A stretch of DNA of 45,216 bases from Synechocystis sp. PCC 7338 (GTDB taxonomy: Bacteria; Cyanobacteriota; Cyanobacteriia; Cyanobacteriales; Microcystaceae): assembly GCF_018282115.1 (NCBI RefSeq), contig NZ_CP054308.1, positions 1 to 45,216 on the forward strand. Direction: 5' to 3'. Every line of letters starts with the position of its first letter. The stretch's first letter is position 1. Shown piece after piece: positions 15,801 through 21,924 of the stretch. The notes beneath the pieces were generated by a model, which was given only the letters and a program-made list of their open reading frames with translations, was not told the origin of the DNA and ran no database searches. The position numbers and the translations under genes were made by a program.

Positions 15801-16477
15801 AAAAGTCAGGTTTGAGTATTGTTATTAATCCTGAACAAGTTTTGCTAGACTATTCAACTTATAGACTTGCTTTCCGAGATGTGGCTGCAAGTACAAATGA
15901 AAGAACCGTAATTATGACAGTTTTACCACCTAATAAATTTTGTCCTCATACGATGTCATTAGAGCAAGTTTATGAAGCAAAAATTAAAAATAATTCTATT
16001 GATTTTAATTTTTCTACCTTGAATAATAACGAGCGATTATTTCTTTGTGCCGTAATGAACTCTTTTGTTGTTGATGCGTCACTACGCCAAAGTATTACTT
16101 CTCATGTTTCATTTTTCTTTGTTTATAACACACCAGTGCCTCGATTACAAAAAGGCGATCAATGGTTTTCAGAGATAGTACAGAGAGCCGCAAAACTGAT
16201 TTGCACGACCTCAGAATTTGACGAACTCGCCGCAGAAGTTGGCTTAAACAAAAAAGTCCCCCTTACTAAGGGGGATTCAGGGGGATGTTATGGCGTAACC
16301 GATGAAGCAGAACGTGCCAAACTCAGAGCAGAGCTAGACGGTATTATTGCCCACCTTTATGGCTTAACCGAAATCGAATTTAAACATATCTTGAGTACCT
16401 TTCCCATCGTCGCCGATGATGTTAAACAAAATGCCCTCAACGCCTATCGTGATGTAAAAAAAGGGGTGATTCAGTGA
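12893..16477 (+). CDS. N6-adenine DNA methyltransferase, Eco57I-like (restriction/defence)
   Basis: A 1194-residue protein with the layout of class-gamma N6-adenine methyltransferases: a helical N-terminal region, SAM-binding motif I DPACGSGAF (399-407), the catalytic NPPW (659-662), and a long C-terminal target-recognition region. It has no obvious PD-(D/E)XK nuclease motif at the N terminus, so cleavage would rely on the PLD-SNF2 protein upstream. A G-rich palindromic repeat is inserted in frame at 16255-16287 (encoding KVPLTKGDSGG), inside the C-terminal part, extending a surface loop without breaking the gene. Its last bases overlap the start of the DUF4258 gene (GTGA). HIP1 sites are absent from ~13.46 kb to the end of the gene, suggesting it came from elsewhere. 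Confidence 0.88.
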   Translation: MKLNRTRTRKYLQKFDFESLFIEELGWDTIDRIALPLEIDEDIFEAIAIAQKRGFMVYYCSTPEIPERKVRLALDRQLSDYSKSHLLIFGDEAQTSQVWMWVKQEGKKRKPIFHSYNTSKSAEPLIQKLEPLFFSIDEEDDATLVKAVEKVSQGFNIEQVTKQFFQDFEGLHKDFCLEIDGIENEGDRRWYGSVVLNRLMFVYFLQRRYFLDNKDSLYLQHKLEYCQANAESFYEFLKDLFFEGFAKPEYERGSDLQKRLGKICYLNGGLFLRHSLEQKYSEISIKDKAFGDAFELFSRYSWHLNDRPDAEKDSNEINPDVLGYIFEKYINQKEFGAYYTRPEITEYLCDRTINKLVLDKVNSLANKDFKNLPQLFAGLNTDLCLLLLNEILPKLTLLDPACGSGAFLVAAMKTLIPIYQTITGKIAFSNDEGLKAWLAEIQQDHASLDYYIKKRIITDNLYGVDIMEEATEIAKLRLFLALVAAVDKVEDLEPLPNVDFNIMAGNSLIGLIRVDEHQFNSKKTNKYNDQLATQGELGLFSSDYQNILTEKNKSIALYKQHAFISDKERNTEESEQVPSILLLRSSIDELNQKSQKKLNEILLNEFNSLKIKYEEAQLNGKAKKRVLNIDDINALEPFHWGYHFDKVFERGGFDAIIANPPWEIFKPQAKEFFAHHSDLVTKNKMDIKSFEKEQKKLLEKPEVAEAWLEYQSKFPYVSAYYRSAEDYRNQISVVNGKKAGTDINLYKLFLERCYHLLQNSGRCGIIIPSGIYTDLGTKQLREMLFSQTKIDTLFGLSNEKFIFESVHHAFKFALISFEKGKPTEKFNAVFRINPREAIKSNELEDFLYDQEQQVTLSAELVRKLSPDSLSVMEFKQPIDITIAEKMTRFPLLGEKITDKWNLKLCNEFHMTNDSHLFKTEPLKGRLPLYEGKMIHQFTYQWGEPKYWLDENEAKDNLLSGRIKSIQKLIKKSGLSIVINPEQVLLDYSTYRLAFRDVAASTNERTVIMTVLPPNKFCPHTMSLEQVYEAKIKNNSIDFNFSTLNNNERLFLCAVMNSFVVDASLRQSITSHVSFFFVYNTPVPRLQKGDQWFSEIVQRAAKLICTTSEFDELAAEVGLNKKVPLTKGDSGGCYGVTDEAERAKLRAELDGIIAHLYGLTEIEFKHILSTFPIVADDVKQNALNAYRDVKKGVIQ
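16255..16287 (+). repeat. G-rich palindromic repeat in methyltransferase coding sequence
   Basis: A CCCCCTTA-ct-AAGGGGG hairpin followed by a second AGGGGGA. The same word family fills the gap at 22953-23178. Such CCCCCTT/AAGGGGG elements are dispersed in many cyanobacterial genomes; here one sits in frame in a gene. Confidence 0.7.
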
Positions 16478-16779
16478 ACAAATTTGAAATTCTGACCCCC
16501 CTAAACTTCACCGTCCGCACCTCAGAGGAATACTGGCAAAAAATTATCCAAAAACATCCAGACATTGCCGATTTAGAAACCGAAGTACAAACAGCTCTTA
16601 GCAATCCTAATGAAATCCGCAAAAGTAGCCGCGATCCAAATGTTTTATTGTTTTACCTAACACTAAAAGAAAAACGATGGGTAGCAGTCGTTGTCCGTCG
16701 ATTAAACGGCGATGGTTTTCTAATTACCGCATACCAAACTGATGCAATCAAAGAAGGAGAATCCCTATGGCACAGGTAA
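16474..16779 (+). CDS. DUF4258-like protein, possible RNase toxin
   Basis: A 101-residue protein from GTG 16474, overlapping the methyltransferase stop by 4 bp with AGGGG upstream. The pattern EIRKSSRDPNVLLFY ... RWVAVVVRRLNGDGFLITAYQTDAIKEGESLW matches what I recall of the DUF4258/phage-barnase-like group, a small beta-rich fold related to EndoU/RelE-type RNases. The neighbour at 16767 is a DUF2283 protein, and these two families commonly occur together as a suspected toxin-antitoxin pair. The activity is not proven. Confidence 0.7.
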   Translation: MNKFEILTPLNFTVRTSEEYWQKIIQKHPDIADLETEVQTALSNPNEIRKSSRDPNVLLFYLTLKEKRWVAVVVRRLNGDGFLITAYQTDAIKEGESLWHR

Positions 16780-16991
16780 AAATCTACTATGAACCAGAAA
16801 TGGAATTACTCACTGTATTCTGGCAAGCGCCCCGCAAAAACCAAATTGCCACCGAACTCGGCGACGGCATTATTTTGATTAAAGATAGCACTACAGGAGA
16901 ACCCATTGGCATCGAAATTTTGTCCTATAAGCCCGGCGATAATCGCTTTGATACCGTCAATGTCGAGATGGGCAGATTAGCTACAGTTTGA
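16767..16991 (+). CDS. DUF2283 protein, possible antitoxin
   Basis: A 74-residue protein with the DUF2283 pattern: VKIYYEPEMELLTVFW at the start, then ELGDGIILIKDSTTGEPIGIEIL. AAGGAG lies upstream of its ATG and it overlaps the DUF4258 gene by 13 bp, indicating coupled translation. The family is small, often paired with DUF4258, and probably acts as an antitoxin; biochemical proof for this pair is not known to me. Confidence 0.78.
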   Translation: MAQVKIYYEPEMELLTVFWQAPRKNQIATELGDGIILIKDSTTGEPIGIEILSYKPGDNRFDTVNVEMGRLATV

Positions 16992-17065
16992 TCTGGAAAA
17001 TGAATTTATTTCTGTCTTAACTCCTTGGAGATCGCCGTCAATCACGTTAAACAAAATACTTTTAA

Positions 17066-17110
17066 TTTTATGACATTGAAAACGAGGTTATTGTCACATG
17101 GAAAATCTAG
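17066..17110 (+). pseudogene. xisH: 3' remnant of xisH
   Basis: The 14 codons before the TAG at 17108 encode FYDIENEVIVTWKI, which resembles the C-terminal end of XisH proteins (typically ...YDPxxEVIVKWI). The frame is stopped just upstream (TAA at 17063), so only the tail survives. It overlaps the xisI start by 13 bp, the usual xisH-xisI arrangement. Confidence 0.55.
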
Positions 17111-17442
17111 AAAAAATCCAAAACTACCGCACGATCATCAAGCAAATTCTCAGTCAATATGCCACCTATAAACCAGCAAACGGTGAAATTGAGATGCAAA
17201 TTTTATTTGATACAGAACATGATCACTATCAAGTTCTAGGCATTGGTTGGGATAAAAAAACACGGATTTATGGCTGTTCAATGCATCTAGATATTAAAAA
17301 CAATAAAATCTGGATTCAAGTTAACAATACTGAAATAGATATTGGTCAAGCTCTCGTTGAAATGGGTGTGCCGAAAGAGGATATTGTGATCGGTTTTCAG
17401 CCCGTTTATATTCGTCAAGTATCAGGCTATGCGATTGCCTGA
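17098..17442 (+). CDS. xisI: XisI-family protein
   Basis: A 114-residue protein matching the XisI family along its whole length: YRTIIKQILSQYATYKPANGEIEMQILFDTEHDHYQVLGIGWD, then RIYGCSMHLDIKNNKIWIQVNNTEIDIGQALVEMGVPKEDIVIGFQP. XisI was first described with XisH as a controlling factor for fdxN-element excision in heterocyst-forming cyanobacteria, but the pair is widespread in unicellular strains and plasmids, where its role is unknown. Here the partner xisH is reduced to a 3' fragment, so this copy is an orphan. Confidence 0.9.
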   Translation: MENLEKIQNYRTIIKQILSQYATYKPANGEIEMQILFDTEHDHYQVLGIGWDKKTRIYGCSMHLDIKNNKIWIQVNNTEIDIGQALVEMGVPKEDIVIGFQPVYIRQVSGYAIA

Positions 17443-17533
17443 CATCTCGCTGATTAGCTGTAACCAAAAAATCTTGAATTATTCCCATGTCAAAACCATT
17501 TGGTAAAATTAGGCATTTAGTTACTAAAAACCA

Positions 17534-18118
17534 ATGGGACGTTATCGATCGCCAAAGTCCAAACAGCTAACCACGGGGGTTTTCGTAGTAGTAGCCATAA
17601 TTTTGTTTCAGGGCAAGGATTCACTCTACTATCACAATGGCAATGGTGGCGATAACTGGAAAATTGGCTCGCCCCAGACCCATATATTCAATGCCCATCA
17701 GACTCGTTCCCTGGCCGACCTTCAAACTCAAGCTCTCACCCTAGTCAACCGCGACCGCCAACGGAATAACCTCCCGCCCCTGGTGGCAGACCCCTTGATT
17801 ACCAAAACAGCTCAGGGTCACGCGGAGGATATGGCCAAGCGAGATTTTTATGGTCACGATACCCCTGAAGGTAAATCTCCCACCGACCGCTATCAAGCTC
17901 TGGGCGGCAAGGGGGGAGTTGGTGAAAATATTGTGGTCTTACCTCGCTCTCCCTATTTCTCTCTCAACTACGGACTGGTAGAACGGTTTCAGAAAAGTTG
18001 GATGTATTCGGAAGGACATCGCAAAAACCTATTGACCCCCAACTACACTAAGTTTGGCTACGGCATTGCCACCAATCCTAGAACAGCTAAAGTCTATGCT
18101 GTTCAAAATTTTCAATGA
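17534..18118 (+). CDS. CAP-domain (SCP/YkwD-like) secreted protein
   Basis: A 194-residue protein. A hydrophobic segment near the start (GVFVVVAIILF, ~15-25) would act as signal anchor. The C-terminal ~125 residues are a CAP/SCP domain: ALTLVNRDRQRNNLPPLVADPLITKTAQGHAEDMA, GHDTPEGKSPTDRYQALG, then VGENIV and WMYSEGHRKNLLTPNYTKFGYGI. The GHRKN..P motif is diagnostic. CAP proteins act outside the cytoplasm; bacterial members are implicated in envelope and sporulation functions but have no defined enzyme activity. It is not part of an operon and converges on the recombinase gene 28 bp downstream. Confidence 0.9.
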   Translation: MGRYRSPKSKQLTTGVFVVVAIILFQGKDSLYYHNGNGGDNWKIGSPQTHIFNAHQTRSLADLQTQALTLVNRDRQRNNLPPLVADPLITKTAQGHAEDMAKRDFYGHDTPEGKSPTDRYQALGGKGGVGENIVVLPRSPYFSLNYGLVERFQKSWMYSEGHRKNLLTPNYTKFGYGIATNPRTAKVYAVQNFQ

Positions 18119-18146
18119 CTGGTGTGGGCCAAAAACTAATCCAACT

Positions 18147-18710
18147 TTAAAATGAGATCGTAGATAGGGCCTGCTCCTTCTCCTGCTCAGAAACCTCCAG
18201 ATAGTGGGACAACACATTCAAATTTTTGTGACCACTAATTTTCTGAATGACCCGTAGATTAATTCCCTTCCGGCACATCATCGTTAACGCAGTGCGACGG
18301 AAAGAATGGGTAGAAACTCCCCTCACTCCAATCCTATCCGTTGCCGCTTTCAAAATTTTGTGAGCCATGGAAGGATGCAAATGTGACCCCACCCGTTTGC
18401 CCCGAAATACATAGGCAGAGGGAAACCTAAAGCATTGTTGTTCCCGGTACTGATCAAACAAAACTTGCAACGCTGGGGAAATGGCCACAGTGCGGCTGGA
18501 TTTGGTCTTAGTTTTTTCAATGCGGAAAGTCATAGCATCGCCAGTGACATCATCCCAAGCCAGGGAACAGGCTTCCCCAATACGACAACCAGTATAAAGA
18601 CAGATCCCGAATAAAAGGCGATCGCGGGGAGTGAGCAAGCCCGTAGTGAACAGGTCATGTAATTCCTGCTCAGTTAATACCTTTGCCTGCCCCTGACGGT
18701 TAATTTTCAT
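18147..18710 (-). CDS. Tyrosine recombinase (short, catalytic domain only)
   Basis: A 187-residue tyrosine recombinase. All catalytic residues are visible: Arg43 (TGCRIGEA), a KTKSSRT beta-hairpin lysine at ~67-70, His135-x-x-Arg138 (HSFRR), His161 (SGHKN) and the nucleophile Tyr170 (SHYLEV). There is no N-terminal arm- or core-binding SAM-like domain, which most Xer/Int proteins have, so it is about 110 residues shorter than XerC/D. ATG at 18710 is the start; it lies inside a perfect 11-6-11 bp inverted repeat (18709-18736), a probable crossover site. The likely job is plasmid multimer resolution, or site-specific inversion/integration. Confidence 0.92.
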   Translation of the reverse strand: MKINRQGQAKVLTEQELHDLFTTGLLTPRDRLLFGICLYTGCRIGEACSLAWDDVTGDAMTFRIEKTKTKSSRTVAISPALQVLFDQYREQQCFRFPSAYVFRGKRVGSHLHPSMAHKILKAATDRIGVRGVSTHSFRRTALTMMCRKGINLRVIQKISGHKNLNVLSHYLEVSEQEKEQALSTISF

Positions 18711-18736
18711 TCAATATTTCCTCGAAAATATTGAAT
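18709..18736. other. 28-bp dif-like site: 11-bp arms, 6-bp spacer
   Basis: ATTCAATATTT (18709-18719), CCTCGA spacer (18720-18725), AAATATTGAAT (18726-18736). The arms are perfect inverted repeats and the 11-6-11 layout is exactly that of XerCD dif sites. It overlaps the start codon of the tyrosine recombinase, so recombinase binding would also repress its own gene. Unlike E. coli dif, both arms are identical, which fits a single recombinase protein binding both. Confidence 0.72.
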
Positions 18737-19056
18737 AGCTCCCACAAACCTAATTCTATCGTGGAATTTCCTACATCCTCCATCGCTCGCCATAAATTAT
18801 TGCTAATTATTCTCAGTTGATAAATTCTCAAAACTGCCACCATTGCCAAAATCGTCTGATACGGGGACTTACCGAAGAAAATGATGTAGTTAACCTGAAA
18901 AGTTAAATACGAGGGCTACAGGCAATTCTCAATGGTGTGATTTGTACTGTTTTAGGGTGGCTCGATAATTTCCCATTTTCAAGAACAAGAGCTTACTGTT
19001 TGTAGCCAGTTGGGGGCTGGCAAGAAATACGAATAGGGAGAATTTTAGGCTAAAAT
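18737..19056. other. Intergenic region, no gene seen
   Basis: About 320 bp between the recombinase site and the TA operator. No open reading frame, tRNA or clear repeat is seen. The right end leads into the toxin-antitoxin promoter. Confidence 0.4.
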
Positions 19057-19074
19057 CTGACTAGGTATAGTCAG
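19057..19074. promoter_or_regulatory. Palindromic operator of the Phd/PIN pair
   Basis: CTGACTA-GGTA-TAGTCAG is a perfect 7-bp-arm palindrome whose end lies 8 bp before the antitoxin ATG. Antitoxins of this kind usually repress their own promoter by binding such a site. Confidence 0.7.
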
Positions 19075-19082
19075 GTAATAAA

Positions 19083-19370
19083 ATGACTAATTCAGGAACC
19101 CAAGGTCTAGATGCCCTGCAAACTTGGAAATTGGAAGATGCCAAAGCCCGTTTTAGTGAACTGGTACGTCTAGCCCAGGGGGAAAATCCCCAGCTTGTCA
19201 CAGTGCGGGGCAAGGATGCGGTGGTGGTTCTTGCCGCTGACCAATTTGCTAAACTTTTGCCCTTGATGGCCCAACCCAATATCCACGAATTTCTTTCCCA
19301 GTCGCCCCTGAATCGCCTCGATTTCGAGCACTCTAGTGTCCAAAGTCCGGTTAGAGAAGTGGAGCTATGA
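19083..19370 (+). CDS. Phd/YefM-type antitoxin
   Basis: A 95-residue protein with the Phd/YefM fold at residues ~14-60: WKLEDAKARFSELVRLAQGENPQLVTVRGKDAVVVLAADQF, i.e. the AKxxFSxLVxxAxxxxPxxITxxGxxxAVVxS pattern. The C-terminal tail (FLSQSPLNRLDFEHS) would wrap and inhibit the toxin. It is preceded by the palindrome at 19057 and overlaps the PIN toxin start by 4 bp (ATGA). Confidence 0.9.
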   Translation: MTNSGTQGLDALQTWKLEDAKARFSELVRLAQGENPQLVTVRGKDAVVVLAADQFAKLLPLMAQPNIHEFLSQSPLNRLDFEHSSVQSPVREVEL

Positions 19371-19819
19371 AGGGTTGGCTATTGGATACCAACGTAATTT
19401 CAGAACTGCGTAAGAAAAATTGTCATCCAGCGGTGAAAGCCTGGGCCGATCGCCAATCGCCCACCTCCTTTTATCTCAGCACCATTACGATGGCAGAAAT
19501 CCGTTTTGGCATAGAAAAGGCTGAAGATGAAGCATTTCGTCAGGAATTGAACCAATGGCTAGACCAGGTTTTACGCCCCTGGTTTAGAGATCGCCTTTTG
19601 GGAGTAGATGAAGATGTAATTTTGCAGTGGCGGTGGCTTGTAGAAAAAGGACGAAAGCAAAACTATACCTTCAGTCAACCGGATTTATTCATTGCGGCGG
19701 GCACGCAGTGTGCCTTCGGCATCGCCGTTGTCCATGAGCTATGCGTTGTGACTCGCAATGTAGGGGACTTTGAAAAATCAGGGGTTCTGGTCTTTAATCC
19801 ATTCCTTTTTGGCCAATAG
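19367..19819 (+). CDS. PIN-domain toxin (VapC/FitB-like)
   Basis: A 150-residue PIN-domain ribonuclease toxin. LLDTNVISELRK at the start gives the first Asp and the Thr/Asn, TMAEIRFGIE the Glu (~44), PDLFIAAGTQ the third Asp (~105), and CVVTRNVGDFEKSGVLVFNPF the C-terminal strand pair seen in FitB/VapC toxins. The overlap with the antitoxin gene indicates a functional bicistronic module. On a plasmid it would act in post-segregational stabilisation. Confidence 0.92.
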   Translation: MKGWLLDTNVISELRKKNCHPAVKAWADRQSPTSFYLSTITMAEIRFGIEKAEDEAFRQELNQWLDQVLRPWFRDRLLGVDEDVILQWRWLVEKGRKQNYTFSQPDLFIAAGTQCAFGIAVVHELCVVTRNVGDFEKSGVLVFNPFLFGQ

Positions 19820-20161
19820 GTTTTTTCCTGATGGCGATCGCCAATGACACCAGAAACAGCAAAAAGTTAACTCCCATATTGTTCAAGACTTGGTAGAGAT
19901 CGCCAACTTTGAAACCCCTAGTAAAAATTATTGGGGTCTATTTTCATGGCTAAAACTCCCTACCGAGATTGGTAAATATCGTTACATTTTAGAGCCTATT
20001 TAAACAGCATCCCCAACAATCAACTCAGCAATTAAACAGAGTTGCCAGAGCGTTAGTGGACAAATCAATAAAGCTTTAAAGAAAATTAAATTTTGCAATC
20101 TTTGTGGTTATTTTTATTTAGTTATTGCACAATATAAACTATTAATTTTAAGGAGTTCACT
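19820..20161. other. Intergenic region with dispersed repeat
   Basis: About 340 bp. It holds a HIP1 site (~19833), one AAACCCCTAGTAAAAATTA copy at 19912-19930, then an increasingly AT-rich stretch ending with AAGGAG upstream of the ATG at 20162, most likely that gene's promoter. No gene or RNA is seen. Confidence 0.45.
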
Positions 20162-20410
20162 ATGGAATTTAACCCCAATGAGTGGCCTACCCATAAACAA
20201 GGTGAAGTTGTCCGACAACTAATACTGAATGCGTTGGACAGTCCAAAGACCAAGGAAGAATTGTCCAGTTTGTGCAACAAGAGCGTTAGACAAATCACTA
20301 GACATTTACAGCGTTTGTCCAGCGAAAACAAGATTTTGTCCAATGGCAAAGGGCAATTTGTCCGGCGGATAGCCGCTGGATTTTTACTCCTTTACGTTGG
20401 ACAAATTTAA
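20162..20410 (+). CDS. Small winged-helix-like DNA-binding protein
   Basis: An 82-residue protein with a helix-turn-helix/winged-helix pattern: VRQLILNALDSPKTKEELSSLCNKSVRQITRHLQRLSSENKILSNGKGQFV. AAGGAG precedes the ATG. The coding DNA itself is packed with TTGTCC/GGACAA words (see 20205-20445), so it may bind its own gene. It starts a run of same-strand overlapping genes reaching to 26 kb. Confidence 0.72.
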   Translation: MEFNPNEWPTHKQGEVVRQLILNALDSPKTKEELSSLCNKSVRQITRHLQRLSSENKILSNGKGQFVRRIAAGFLLLYVGQI

Positions 20411-20445
20411 GTTCAGTGTTGGACAGCATTGGACTTGACAGAAAA
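20205..20445. repeat. Cluster of TTGTCC/GGACAA words
   Basis: Within ~240 bp there are about nine copies of TTGTCC(A/G) or its complement, e.g. near 20206, 20233, 20261, 20315, 20336, 20358, 20396, 20420 and 20430, in both orientations and mostly inside coding sequence. More occur at ~20577, 20620, 20645 and 21088. The core TGTCCA also characterises the repeat modules at 5.1-7.3 kb. Confidence 0.6.
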
Positions 20446-20509
20446 AAATTGTCATATAGAATCCCCTAAACGACAAGTTCCACAAAAAAATATTTGGGAG
20501 ATTAAGAAA

Positions 20510-21082
20510 ATGTCCATCGCTGGAAAGTCCAAAGGTGACGTTGTACAACAACTGGAAAAGTCTTACGGAGTGGCCCGGACAACGGTGTTTAATCGGCTGA
20601 AATATCTTGGCTATTCATTGGACAAAGTTAATGATTTGTACAGTTTGTCCGATGAACAAATGGCTGAACTTGATAACCTCCACCGCTGGATAAGTGATGG
20701 GGGCAGAATGGCCGACTATCCCAAACCAGGGCAATTGGCCATGGTCAGGGATGAAGGGGAACTAGAACAGTATGGGGAAACAATTAATTTTGATGCCCTA
20801 GAAGGGGACGAGGAACTGGGTCATGCTGAGCTGATCCGGGCGGCCCAAAATCAAGCGGCGGGGATACTAATTGCCCAGAATTTACTAACCGCTGAAATGC
20901 TGAAAAATCCCCAGTATCTACCCCAGGATTTGCTGGCCCAGGTGGAGCAGTCCAAGGTGGCGATCTCGCAGAGATCCGCTACGCGGTGCGCCCCAAAGCC
21001 CCAGAATCCGTTAGTGGTGGCTTCCCAATGGATTACCAAGGCGAAGAGTTACCAGAAGAATCAGGGCCAATTAGCGGCCTAG
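20510..21082 (+). CDS. HTH-containing protein of the membrane-ATPase module
   Basis: A 190-residue protein if started at ATG 20510, which has GGGAG nine bases upstream. TTG codons at 20429 and 20435 would add 25-27 residues without a ribosome-binding site. Residues ~5-37 (SKGDVVQQLEKSYGVARTTVFNRLKYLGY) are a resolvase/Hin-like helix-turn-helix. The rest is acidic and helical with no recognised domain. Near the C terminus a HIP-derived repeat (20959-20992) inserts AISQRSATRCAPK. The last 55 bp overlap the AAA ATPase gene in another frame. A role in regulating, or guiding to DNA, the ATPase downstream is plausible. Confidence 0.7.
   Translation: MSIAGKSKGDVVQQLEKSYGVARTTVFNRLKYLGYSLDKVNDLYSLSDEQMAELDNLHRWISDGGRMADYPKPGQLAMVRDEGELEQYGETINFDALEGDEELGHAELIRAAQNQAAGILIAQNLLTAEMLKNPQYLPQDLLAQVEQSKVAISQRSATRCAPKPQNPLVVASQWITKAKSYQKNQGQLAA
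20959..20992 (+). repeat. Short palindromic HIP-derived repeat inside coding sequence
   Basis: GGCGATCTCGCAGAGATCC plus GCTACGCGGTGCGCC. An almost identical 34-bp copy lies in reverse at 41672-41705, and a shorter copy at 11155-11173. Confidence 0.75.
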
Positions 21083-21924
21083 AGGATCTGGAATCTGTCC
21101 AGCCCCAGGGAAACAACTGTTATCGGCAACCGGAAATGGATGGTCTTCTCCATTCCCTTTATTCCGCCCGCTCGGTGCTAGTCACCTCTGGGGAAGGCAT
21201 GGGCAAAACCTACTTGGTGCGCCAGGTGTGGGAACGGTTGTTAACGGATGGGGTGACCTGTGCCTACTTTGAACCGGCTACTCCCAAAACCTTATTAACG
21301 GAGATCGCCGACATGGCCGGGGTCGATATCAAAAACTTGGAAGGTAGGAGCAAAACGGTGGAAGTGCTTAAGCAGGAATTAATCCAGTGGTTCAGCGTTA
21401 ATCGGGCGGTGCTGATCTTTGACGATGCCCATTACCTGGAAGTCAAATTTCGGCTTTGGCTCAAAAAGCTAAAGGATGTGGGGGTTCCCATTTTGCTGGC
21501 GGCCACCAATCCTCCCCGCACTGACCTGTTTATCTACATTCCCCGCATCGAACTCAAGCCCCTGGCGGAATACCAGATCCGAGACTTGATGGAGAAGGAG
21601 GCGATCGCCCTGGGGTCAGATTTAAAGCCCCATCAAATTGCTAAACTCCAAAGCCGGGCCGGGGGTAATCCTATGTTGGCCAAGCGGGCCATCGAGGAGG
21701 GTTTTTTGGGCATCCAAAACGAAGCTGGGGATCATGGCAGATACTTTGACATCACCCCCTTACTGCTCCTGGTGGGCATTGTCTTTATCTGTTATCGCTT
21801 CATTGGCCTGGGGACGGGAAATCAATCCCTCTATATTTTGGCGGGCATTGGGGGAGCGATTTTCCTAGGGGTGGCAAGACTTTCCTATTACTTGCCCAAG
21901 GAATCACGGAGGATCACTAACTGA
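21028..21924 (+). CDS. Membrane-anchored AAA ATPase (ExeA/TniB-like)
   Basis: A 298-residue protein from ATG 21028. Walker A is SGEGMGKTYLVRQ (~55-67), Walker B AVLIFDDAHYL (~130-140), and PILLAATNPP (~158-167) is sensor 1; the order fits AAA_22-type ATPases such as ExeA or TniB. Two hydrophobic segments near the C terminus (PLLLLVGIVFICYRFIG and YILAGIGGAIFLGVARL) would anchor it in a membrane, unusual for TniB. It overlaps the previous gene by 55 bp and the next by 1 bp. ExeA-type proteins help assemble secretion complexes in the envelope, which fits the neighbours; the exact function is unknown. Confidence 0.82.
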   Translation: MDYQGEELPEESGPISGLEDLESVQPQGNNCYRQPEMDGLLHSLYSARSVLVTSGEGMGKTYLVRQVWERLLTDGVTCAYFEPATPKTLLTEIADMAGVDIKNLEGRSKTVEVLKQELIQWFSVNRAVLIFDDAHYLEVKFRLWLKKLKDVGVPILLAATNPPRTDLFIYIPRIELKPLAEYQIRDLMEKEAIALGSDLKPHQIAKLQSRAGGNPMLAKRAIEEGFLGIQNEAGDHGRYFDITPLLLLVGIVFICYRFIGLGTGNQSLYILAGIGGAIFLGVARLSYYLPKESRRITN

